DNA of 64,000 nucleotides from the NCBI GenBank assembly GCA_017960905.1, contig JAGCYH010000023.1:1-64000 (forward strand). Direction: 5' to 3'. This stretch comes from Bacteroidales bacterium (GTDB lineage Bacteria > Bacteroidota > Bacteroidia > Bacteroidales > Marinilabiliaceae). The translations under genes were made by a program, and so were the position numbers. The stretch's first letter is position 1. Each line of letters starts with the position of its first letter. Shown in pieces: positions 57,443 to 64,000 of this stretch. The notes under the pieces were generated by a model. It was given only the letters and a program-made list of their open reading frames with translations, did not search any database and had not been told where the DNA came from.

Positions 57443-59683
57443 TTATTCTTCAACTTCCGGATCGCCATCAGGTATGAAGAACGAGTAGTACGAGCAATTT
57501 TCGCGAACTTCGCTCTCGTATTTTGTGTCGTTGTATTCTCCAAGCAGTTTGCCGAATTTTGGCGATACATACATGTCGTACCACCAGCCGTCGCTTTCAG
57601 CGTTTTTGCCTTGGTCGCATTTTATTTCGCCAAATACGGCATGTGCCTTAAGCTCTTTGTCGCCCGAGAGCTCTTCGGCCTTCTGGTAGTATTTGTCGGC
57701 AATGTCGAGCGTGTTGTGGTATGTTCCGTTGATAAGCGGGAAGTACTCTTTCTGTGTGGCTTTGTTCTTGTCGAATGTGGTGTACTCAATCTTGCCCGTG
57801 TTGCGGTAGTTGGCGTAATCAGAATAGTAGTAATCGGCTGATTCTGCGCCTCTTAGGTAGTGTCGGCAGCAGCCCACGTGCGACAGGTTGTAGTATAGGT
57901 TGCCAAGCAGGTAGTTGGCTTTTGCCGCTTTCTCGTCGCTGCCGTTGGCAGCTTGCTTCAGCGTATTCAACGAGGCTGTGAGGCTCACCGTTTCACTCGA
58001 ACCCAGCAAGTCGCTCACGTAGTCTTTGAGTATGCCGTATTCGGTACCGTAAACATTCTCGATGTTGTGGCCGAAGAAGTCAACGTCTACCTTGTCGTCG
58101 ATATTGTATTTGTTCTTGATAGTAGCGGCTCTCTCGGCATCGTCAACAGCAATTGCACCTTTCATCATCGACAGGTCTATTTTCTCAACATTGTCGTAGA
58201 AGCGAGTCAGCCATTCCTCCATCGGGGTCTTGTCTTTTTTCAGAACGAGCTCGCGAAGCGACTCAAGCAGCGATTGCGGATAGTACTCTTCTATTACGAA
58301 ATATTCGTTTGCACAGAGATATGCCTTGGCGTAGTCTTGTGCCACGAAGTAGCGGTTTGCGAGTATTTTTCTCAGATAATTTCCGGCTGTGTAGTTGTTG
58401 ATCAAATCCTTGTGCTCTTCGAAGAACTTGGTCTCGGTATCTTTTGTGATGGTCTTCAACTGGCAGATTTCCATGTACTTATATATATTGGCAATATCTC
58501 CGTTCGACGATTTGGTCTGTGCCGATACCTTGTCGAGCGCGGTTTTCGCGCTCGCATAGTCGGCGTTGAGGAAGTAGCAGAAGCCGAGGCACATGTTCCA
58601 GAAGTCGGTGTCGGCCACTTTCGAGGTCATCTGTTTCAGGTAGTCGATGGTGGCGTTGTACTGCTTGTCGCTTTGCGAGATGCGGAACTCGTTGGCCGAA
58701 GTGATTGTAATCTCTTGTCCGCGAGCCTGTTGCTGGAAGTAAGTCTCCAACTGGCGTATCTGCTTGGTCATTACGGTGCGTGCCTGCGGTGCGTTGGGGT
58801 CGGCGTCGGTGATTTTCTTGGCCATCTCGAGCGGGTTTACAAAGTCGTTGTAAACCAAGAGCAGATAAAAGTCGTTTTTCTGCTCTTGAGTCTTGCACAT
58901 TTGCAGGAGCGAGTTTTGCGTGAAATGTCCGTCGCAGAAGCGGAAAATAGAGCGGTAGGCCGTCTCTTTGAGGTCTTTTGAGTTGAGGTAAACCGTCATG
59001 AAGTTGCTGACAGCCTGGTTGTATTTGCCTATATTGTACTCTGCGCCAGCCTTTTGGCTGAGCGCATAGTAGTACACTTCGTTTTTGATGCCGAGCGGCT
59101 CAACGTATTTTTCAAAATACAATATGGCATCGGTGTATTTCTCCATGTAGTGCGCATAGCGCACTAACTGATAGCCGTAGCGCAGTTTGAGGTCTTTGTC
59201 GGTCTCGTTTTCGCAGCATTCAACGAGTGTTGCGGTATAGTCGTCGCCCAGCTCCGTGATGCTCGGACCTTCGTCGTAGTAGTACGACCAAGCCCAGTAT
59301 GTGTCGTATTTCTTTGTGGCAAAGGGCTCTATCATCTTGGCGCATACCAAATACTGAAGTGCTTTGCGGTTCTTTTTTACAAAGTCGGCCGACATGAATT
59401 TCAGTTTCTCATCGCCCGAGTAGCCGTTTATTGCCGCCTCTATGTCGGCTTTCGATGCTTTGAGCACGAGATATTGTGCGTCGTCGGTCGAAATACCAAG
59501 GTATTTCGACCAGTCTTCTACGTTGCTCTGGTATTTGTTTTCGCCGAAGAAGCTCCATTCTTGGTCGAACGAGGCGAAGAACCACGAGTTGTAGTCTTCG
59601 TATTCGTCGTAATCGTATCCGCATGCGTTTGCTGCGCCTTGCGCTGCAAACACTAATGCACATGTATATAATAACTTTCTCAT
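57443..59683 (-). CDS. Large secreted helical-repeat protein of unknown function
   Basis: 746 aa from ATG at 59683; the frame is open to 59710 but that overlaps the preceding stop and spoils the signal peptide (RKLLYTCALVFAAQGAANA). The mature protein is helical with TPR-like repeats (YTDAILYFEKYV; AEYNIGKYNQAVSNFMTVY; DYASAKTALDKVSAQ; KANYLLGNLYYNLSHVGCC). Tyr and Trp are frequent near the N-terminus. No catalytic motif seen. It is 10 nt after the DUF3142-like lipoprotein gene and likely works with it at the envelope. Last gene of the operon. Confidence 0.75.
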   Translation of the reverse strand: MRKLLYTCALVFAAQGAANACGYDYDEYEDYNSWFFASFDQEWSFFGENKYQSNVEDWSKYLGISTDDAQYLVLKASKADIEAAINGYSGDEKLKFMSADFVKKNRKALQYLVCAKMIEPFATKKYDTYWAWSYYYDEGPSITELGDDYTATLVECCENETDKDLKLRYGYQLVRYAHYMEKYTDAILYFEKYVEPLGIKNEVYYYALSQKAGAEYNIGKYNQAVSNFMTVYLNSKDLKETAYRSIFRFCDGHFTQNSLLQMCKTQEQKNDFYLLLVYNDFVNPLEMAKKITDADPNAPQARTVMTKQIRQLETYFQQQARGQEITITSANEFRISQSDKQYNATIDYLKQMTSKVADTDFWNMCLGFCYFLNADYASAKTALDKVSAQTKSSNGDIANIYKYMEICQLKTITKDTETKFFEEHKDLINNYTAGNYLRKILANRYFVAQDYAKAYLCANEYFVIEEYYPQSLLESLRELVLKKDKTPMEEWLTRFYDNVEKIDLSMMKGAIAVDDAERAATIKNKYNIDDKVDVDFFGHNIENVYGTEYGILKDYVSDLLGSSETVSLTASLNTLKQAANGSDEKAAKANYLLGNLYYNLSHVGCCRHYLRGAESADYYYSDYANYRNTGKIEYTTFDKNKATQKEYFPLINGTYHNTLDIADKYYQKAEELSGDKELKAHAVFGEIKCDQGKNAESDGWWYDMYVSPKFGKLLGEYNDTKYESEVRENCSYYSFFIPDGDPEVEE

Positions 59684-59693
59684 AATCAGTCGT

Positions 59694-60722
59694 TTATTTA
59701 AGGTCGTCAATAGTGAATCGTTTCAGGAAACCATCGCTTATCTGGAAGTAGACGATGTGATAGTCGCGTTTGAGTTTGTCGTCGAGATACGATTTTGCCT
59801 TATCCAGAATACTGGGCGTAATCTCTTCTATTTCAACAGTAAAGCCTTTGTTGAGGTAGAGGCTGTGAACGAAGCCGTCTTCGACAACTTCGTATTTGTT
59901 GTCGCCTATTTTCTTAAATGCGTCGGTGCTCACGTCGGCTGTCGAGAGGCCGTTGATGAGTCGAGTCTTGCCCATGTGGTTCGTCACCACGCCCCACGAG
60001 AAGAGGGGTAGGTCGAAGTCGAGCATAAGTGGGTAAGTGTCAATGTTTTGCGTGTAGTTTTTGAGCAGGTCGACGTCGAGTATCGAGTTAGAATCCATGC
60101 CGTCGGTCGGATTTGTTGTGGCGTAGCACATCAGATAGCCTTTCTCAACTGGCGGAACGCCCATAATATCAGCGTCTTTGATCTGGTGCAGCCTTATGGT
60201 GCAAGTTATCGTTACCGGCGTCTGATTGTAATTAGCAGCCTTCTCTTTCAGCGTTTCGAGAAACGCGAAGTAGTTGTCGCGTGTCGATTTTGTCCAGTCG
60301 TAGTCGATTTGCAGCTCAGTGTAAAGTCCTCTCATGCCAATGCCGTTGCGGTAGAAGATGGTGTTGGTGAGCGAAAGGATGCGGTTTGCAAGAGCTTCGT
60401 AGTCGTCGTTCGAATCATTGAACACGTTGTTTGTGATAAACACTATCGGTACAATGTTTTGTGCCGTCAGTGTGTCGAAATCAAACGGCGCTATCTTTGC
60501 TTCGGGAATAATCTCGCCGTTTTTCTTAACTACATCGAAAACATGCAGATAGATGTTCTCGCTTTGCAGGTCGCTCATGTACTCTTTGGCAACCGGACCT
60601 ACTTCGTAGGTCGTTTTCCAGTGGTAGAAGTCGACAGTGTGGGGTAGCGACTTTGAGCACGATGTCGCTATGCACGCTATAAGCGTGCCGCACGTCAACA
60701 GTCTGATAAATGTACTTTTCAT
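59694..60722 (-). CDS. DUF3142-like secreted lipoprotein
   Basis: 342 aa. Lipobox CIATSCSKS. The fold looks like a TIM-barrel: VDFYHWKTTYE at the start, then GLYTELQIDYDWTKSTRDNYFAFLETLK, which resembles the core of DUF3142 proteins (QID-D-T---YF). The later LINGLSTADVS segment fits a barrel strand. I recall the family as paired with secreted TPR proteins in Bacteroidota and Myxococcota, but this is from memory. It may be a glycosidase or a sugar-binding relative; no catalytic pair can be assigned. 12 nt after the AGCS gene. Confidence 0.6.
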   Translation of the reverse strand: MKSTFIRLLTCGTLIACIATSCSKSLPHTVDFYHWKTTYEVGPVAKEYMSDLQSENIYLHVFDVVKKNGEIIPEAKIAPFDFDTLTAQNIVPIVFITNNVFNDSNDDYEALANRILSLTNTIFYRNGIGMRGLYTELQIDYDWTKSTRDNYFAFLETLKEKAANYNQTPVTITCTIRLHQIKDADIMGVPPVEKGYLMCYATTNPTDGMDSNSILDVDLLKNYTQNIDTYPLMLDFDLPLFSWGVVTNHMGKTRLINGLSTADVSTDAFKKIGDNKYEVVEDGFVHSLYLNKGFTVEIEEITPSILDKAKSYLDDKLKRDYHIVYFQISDGFLKRFTIDDLK

Positions 60723-60734
60723 TTTTGTAAATAT

Positions 60735-62117
60735 TTATATTTCAATTGTTTCGTCTTTCACCTCGTCGAGGTTGTTGTTCCAAAGGTAGTGGCGGGTCTC
60801 GCTGCACAATACCTTATATAATAGTAGCAACGCTATGAGGTTGGGCACGGCCATCAGCGCGTTCATTATGTCGGAAATGTTCCACACGAGCGTCAGACCC
60901 ATGCAACTGCCTATTATTGTTACAATTACCCACATCATGCGGTATGGTTTTATTAGCTTTTTACCGCCCAAGTATTCTATGGCTTTTTCGCCGCAATAGC
61001 ACCAGCCGAGAATGGTTGAGAATGCGAATGTTACTATGCCCGCCGAGAGTATCGGCGTGCCTACGTAGGGTATCTGTCCGAAGGCGTGCTCGGTGAGTAT
61101 TCCCGACGAGCCTATCTCTATGTGGTCGAATGCCAGTATGCTCGACACAATGACCAATCCGGTCATTGTGCATATCACTACGCTGTCCCAAAATACGCCC
61201 GACGACAACACAAGTGCCTGTCGCACAGGGTTTTTGCTCTGGGCTGCTGCGCCTATAATAGGCGCAGAGCCAAGTCCGGCTTCGTTCGAGAACAGTCCGC
61301 GCGCTATGCCGTAACGCATTGTGGTCATTATGGCCACGCCGGCCGCACCGCCCAAACCCGCCTCAACCGAAAAGGCGTCGCTCACTATCCACTTTATGGC
61401 TGGCAGCAGATGCTCGTAGTTGACAAACAAGATATAAATGCAACCTATTATATATAGTGCCGCCATCAGCGGCACAAGGTTGGCGCAGATGCGTGTAATC
61501 TTTTTCACACCGCCGAAAATCACTATCGACACAAGTGCCGATGTGGTTATTCCTATCACCGCTTTCACGTGCGACGGGTCGGCTGTTGGGAAAAACTGGC
61601 TCAGATTGTCGCTTATTGCTTTGGCCTGTACGGCATTGCCAATGCCGAAGGCGGCAAAGCACGTGAAGATGCAGAACAGCACTGCGAGCCACTTCATGCC
61701 CAGTCCGCGCTCAAGCGCGTACATAGGACCGCCGAGTATCTCACCGTTGCGCGTCTTCACGCGGTATTTTACAGCCAGAAGTCCTTCGCTGTATTTCGTC
61801 GCAATGCCCAGAATACCAGTGAGAAAGCACCAGAAAACAGCGCCAGGTCCGCCCAGTGATATGGCGGTTGCCACTCCAATGATGTTGCCTGTGCCTATTG
61901 TCGCGGCCAACGATGTGGCCAGCGCACCGAAGTGACTCACATCGCCCACACTGCCTTTGTCGGCGTGGAAACTCATGCGAATGGCCGTAAATATCTTTCG
62001 CTGAGGTACTTTCAGAATAATTGTCAGAAACAGATGCGTACCTATGAGCAGTATTATCATAGGCCAGCCCCATACGATGCCCGATATGGTATCTATTATT
62101 TCTGAAAACTCTTCCAT
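60735..62117 (-). CDS. AGCS-family sodium:alanine (amino acid) symporter
   Basis: 460 aa from ATG at 62117 (MEEFSEIIDTISGIVWGWP); a TTG frame start at 62138 overlaps the galK stop but does not fit the family N-terminus. About 11 transmembrane segments. Motifs: GTGNIIGVATAISLGGPGAVFW and RGLFSNEAGLGSAPI, both diagnostic of AGCS. It imports alanine or glycine with sodium. 17 nt after galK and 12 nt before the lipoprotein gene. Confidence 0.93.
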   Translation of the reverse strand: MEEFSEIIDTISGIVWGWPMIILLIGTHLFLTIILKVPQRKIFTAIRMSFHADKGSVGDVSHFGALATSLAATIGTGNIIGVATAISLGGPGAVFWCFLTGILGIATKYSEGLLAVKYRVKTRNGEILGGPMYALERGLGMKWLAVLFCIFTCFAAFGIGNAVQAKAISDNLSQFFPTADPSHVKAVIGITTSALVSIVIFGGVKKITRICANLVPLMAALYIIGCIYILFVNYEHLLPAIKWIVSDAFSVEAGLGGAAGVAIMTTMRYGIARGLFSNEAGLGSAPIIGAAAQSKNPVRQALVLSSGVFWDSVVICTMTGLVIVSSILAFDHIEIGSSGILTEHAFGQIPYVGTPILSAGIVTFAFSTILGWCYCGEKAIEYLGGKKLIKPYRMMWVIVTIIGSCMGLTLVWNISDIMNALMAVPNLIALLLLYKVLCSETRHYLWNNNLDEVKDETIEI

Positions 62118-62134
62118 GCAAAAATAGTCAAATC

Positions 62135-63418
62135 TCAATTCTCAACATCCACACACACAGCCCCTTGCTCGCGTATGGTCAGTTGCCAGCATTTGCCTTG
62201 CCCGAAAGTATGCTCTATGGTGCTTATGTATTTGTGCAGCAGATGGTTAGGGACAAAAGCCTGAATGGTTCCGGCAAAACCGCCGCCATGCACACGCCAT
62301 GCACCTTCCGAACCTAATATGCAGTCGCTCAGCGCAAGCGCAAGCGACATGCCTTGTTCCTTCACGTTGCTGGCGGGGTATATGTTTTGGTTGTACATAT
62401 ACGAGCTGTAGCCCGACTCTCTTGTCTTGCTGAGGAACAAGGCGAAATTGCCATTCTCGAGGTCGGCAACTTGCTGTGCCACGCGCTCATTTTCGCGCTC
62501 GAAGTGAATGGCTCGCAATATGGCACGGTCGTTCGCAGCTTTGCTGCGAAGCGACGGAATAGCCTCAAGAAGTTCATTCATAGATACTTCGCGCAGAACT
62601 TCCTTGCCCATTTGTTTGGCTACGCTTTTCATCTCTATGGGTATAGCGGCGTATTCGTGGCTAAGGTCGGCGTGGTTGCCGCCTGTGTCGGTAATTATAA
62701 GGGTGTAACCGGTCTTTGCAAAGTCGAAATTCAGTTTTTTTACAATAGGTTTTGCCGGGTCGGCAAAATCTATTGTAATCAATCCGCCAACCGAGCAAGC
62801 TGCCTGATCCATCAGTCCGCACGGCTTGCCGAAAAATACATTTTCGGCATACTGCCCAATCTGTGCATTGAGTACGGGGTCTAAGTTATTGTTGTTGAAT
62901 AGTTTGGCAAAAATACGTCCTATGAGTACCTCAAACGAAGCCGACGAACTCAATCCCGAACCTTTGGGTACGCCGCTGTCTATCACAACGTCGAAACCGC
63001 CTATGTTGTAGCCTAGCTCTTTCAGCCGGGCTGCAATACCTCTAACGAGCGATGCCGATGTAAAATACTCTGCCTCTGATGGTTGCAGGTTGTTGAGGTC
63101 AACCTCAAACTGCGGATAACCCGACGAAAGTATGCGCACCGTGTTTGTGCCGTTGCCGCCGGCAACGGCGATATTATCCATATTCACCGCACCGGCCAGT
63201 ACGCGGCCGTGGTTGTGGTCGGTATGGTTGCCGCTTATCTCAGTTCGCCCAGGCGAACTGAAAAGATAAGCGTCGCGTTGTCCGAAGGCCGTTTCAAATG
63301 TCGTTACCGCTTGGCGGTAACGACGTTGCTGACGCTCGGTTTCGGCTGCGTCGTTGCCATACAATTCTCTCAGTTTCAGCCCGTTGTCGATAGCCGATTT
63401 TATATCGTTGATGTTCAT
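62135..63418 (-). CDS. galK: Galactokinase (GHMP kinase), variant signature
   Basis: 427 aa, GHMP kinase. Galactokinase signature is present in a variant form, SPGRTEISGNHTDHNHG, where the classic motif is GRxNLIGEHxDY; here Asn replaces the Glu/Asp before His. The ATP-binding loop is PKGSGLSSSASFEV, and CGLMDQAACSVGG contains the catalytic Asp. It phosphorylates galactose with ATP in the Leloir pathway. A related branch in Clostridia and Bacteroidota keeps this GNHTDH form, so it is probably active. Second gene of the operon, 13 nt after the membrane-anchored gene. Confidence 0.88.
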   Translation of the reverse strand: MNINDIKSAIDNGLKLRELYGNDAAETERQQRRYRQAVTTFETAFGQRDAYLFSSPGRTEISGNHTDHNHGRVLAGAVNMDNIAVAGGNGTNTVRILSSGYPQFEVDLNNLQPSEAEYFTSASLVRGIAARLKELGYNIGGFDVVIDSGVPKGSGLSSSASFEVLIGRIFAKLFNNNNLDPVLNAQIGQYAENVFFGKPCGLMDQAACSVGGLITIDFADPAKPIVKKLNFDFAKTGYTLIITDTGGNHADLSHEYAAIPIEMKSVAKQMGKEVLREVSMNELLEAIPSLRSKAANDRAILRAIHFERENERVAQQVADLENGNFALFLSKTRESGYSSYMYNQNIYPASNVKEQGMSLALALSDCILGSEGAWRVHGGGFAGTIQAFVPNHLLHKYISTIEHTFGQGKCWQLTIREQGAVCVDVEN

Positions 63419-63431
63419 TTGTCCGTTTTTT

Positions 63432-63941
63432 TCAGTTGTTTATAAAGAGCCCGTCGATGTCGCGGCGCAGTCCTTCTATGGCACGGTCGATGTAGAACGA
63501 GCACTCATCCTTAGAGCGTTCGAGCACCTTGCGCCCGTACTCCAGCGACGATGCTTTTGGGTTGGTCTCTTTGGCCACTTTCGTCAGCAGATTCTGCACC
63601 TCGTCGCGGGCGCGCAGTATGCGCTGCCACGACGCGCTCGATATGTACACCTGCATGGCTATGTTGTGCTCGAGTTCCAGCTTTATGTTGTTTATCAGCA
63701 TCGAGTGCAGTTCGAAAGTAGTGTTCACGCTCATCTGCTCGCGTGGTATCATCGACTCGGGGCGTATGCGCTCCACGTAGAGCGTCAGACGCTCGTACGC
63801 CTGAAGGCGATTGGGCAGTATAGTCTGCAATGTCTTGTCGCGGTAGTGCTCTTGCTGGCGGCGGCGTTCGCCGCGCATAAATATCAGTACCACAGCCACT
63901 ATGCTCAAAAAACCTATTATTATAGCTATCGTTATTTCCAT
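63432..63941 (-). CDS. Membrane-anchored coiled-coil-like protein of unknown function
   Basis: 169 aa. One N-terminal transmembrane helix (about 3-22) is followed by an Arg/Gln-rich juxtamembrane part (GERRRQQEHYRDKTLQTILP) and a long helical region, ending in YIDRAIEGLRRDIDGLF. I recall similar small anchored proteins conserved in Bacteroidota, without a function. It is the first gene of the operon with galK; a -7 element (TAATTTTG, minus) lies at 63959-63966. Confidence 0.65.
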   Translation of the reverse strand: MEITIAIIIGFLSIVAVVLIFMRGERRRQQEHYRDKTLQTILPNRLQAYERLTLYVERIRPESMIPREQMSVNTTFELHSMLINNIKLELEHNIAMQVYISSASWQRILRARDEVQNLLTKVAKETNPKASSLEYGRKVLERSKDECSFYIDRAIEGLRRDIDGLFINN

Positions 63942-63958
63942 CTCTTTCTGTTTTCCGA

Positions 63959-63966
63959 CAAAATTA
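63959..63966 (-). promoter_or_regulatory. -7 promoter element of the galK operon
   Basis: Minus-strand TAATTTTG fits TAnnTTTG, 17 nt upstream of the ATG at 63941. The -33 position would fall near 63987, close to the edge, and is not clear. Confidence 0.5.
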
Positions 63967-64000
63967 TATATTCTACTTCATATATCAAAAGGGCAGGGCG

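Overview
The window is chromosomal DNA from a member of the Bacteroidales (phylum Bacteroidota). I see no 16S gene, so genus is open. The assignment rests on TAnnTTTG (-7) and TTTG or TTG (-33) promoter elements, a C-terminal type IX secretion (T9SS) sorting domain, the radical SAM/lipoprotein pair family, DUF4293, Bacteroidales-type MenA and MenE, a CBM20-GH77 amylomaltase, a BtuB-like TonB receptor with the extended Bacteroidota signal peptide, and surface lipoprotein glycanases. Most of the window is gene-dense core genome.

Layout. 1-884: 5' part of a GH43 glycosidase running off the window edge. 981-11117 (minus): a long co-directional run, in transcription order rlmH, an M16B protease pair, an MgtC-like protein, a T9SS-exported trypsin-like protease, menA, aminopeptidase P, and a lipoprotein/radical SAM pair. 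11209-18372 (plus): pyridoxal kinase, a cluster of palindromic intergenic repeats, an acidic protein, fmt, an outer-membrane barrel protein, a SIS isomerase, a phosphohexomutase-like protein without the catalytic serine, and sodB. 18475-24624: malQ (minus), a DUF4293 protein and an AddB-like nuclease (plus). 24694-32013 (minus): etfB-etfA-acyl-CoA dehydrogenase, rarA, a SUI1/YciH protein and two exported proteins. 32255-34620 (plus): nfeD and menE, translationally coupled. 34621-41985 (minus): BASS transporter, tRNA-Ser, nucleotidyltransferase, TonB receptor, tatA-tatC, U32 protein. 42079-47484: a small polysaccharide-degradation locus (GH9 lipoprotein, diverging from CE15-like esterase, SGNH lipoprotein and C39-like lipoprotein).

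47561-55679 (plus) is the most unusual part. It is an A+T-rich six-gene cassette, ending against the 3' end of tRNA-Leu(CAG): WYL regulator, PD-(D/E)XK nuclease, single-HKD PLD nuclease, a short DnaE-like protein with degenerate PHP and polymerase sites, a RavA-like MoxR ATPase and a ViaA-like VWA protein. It looks like a mobile conflict or defence cassette. I do not recognise the combination as a named system, and no integrase or att repeat is visible.

55738-63941: tRNA-Leu, class II fructose-bisphosphate aldolase, a small conserved protein, and a minus-strand five-gene operon of a membrane-anchored protein, galactokinase, AGCS transporter, a secreted DUF3142-like lipoprotein and a large secreted repeat protein. 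Many gene pairs overlap by ATGA, which implies translational coupling.
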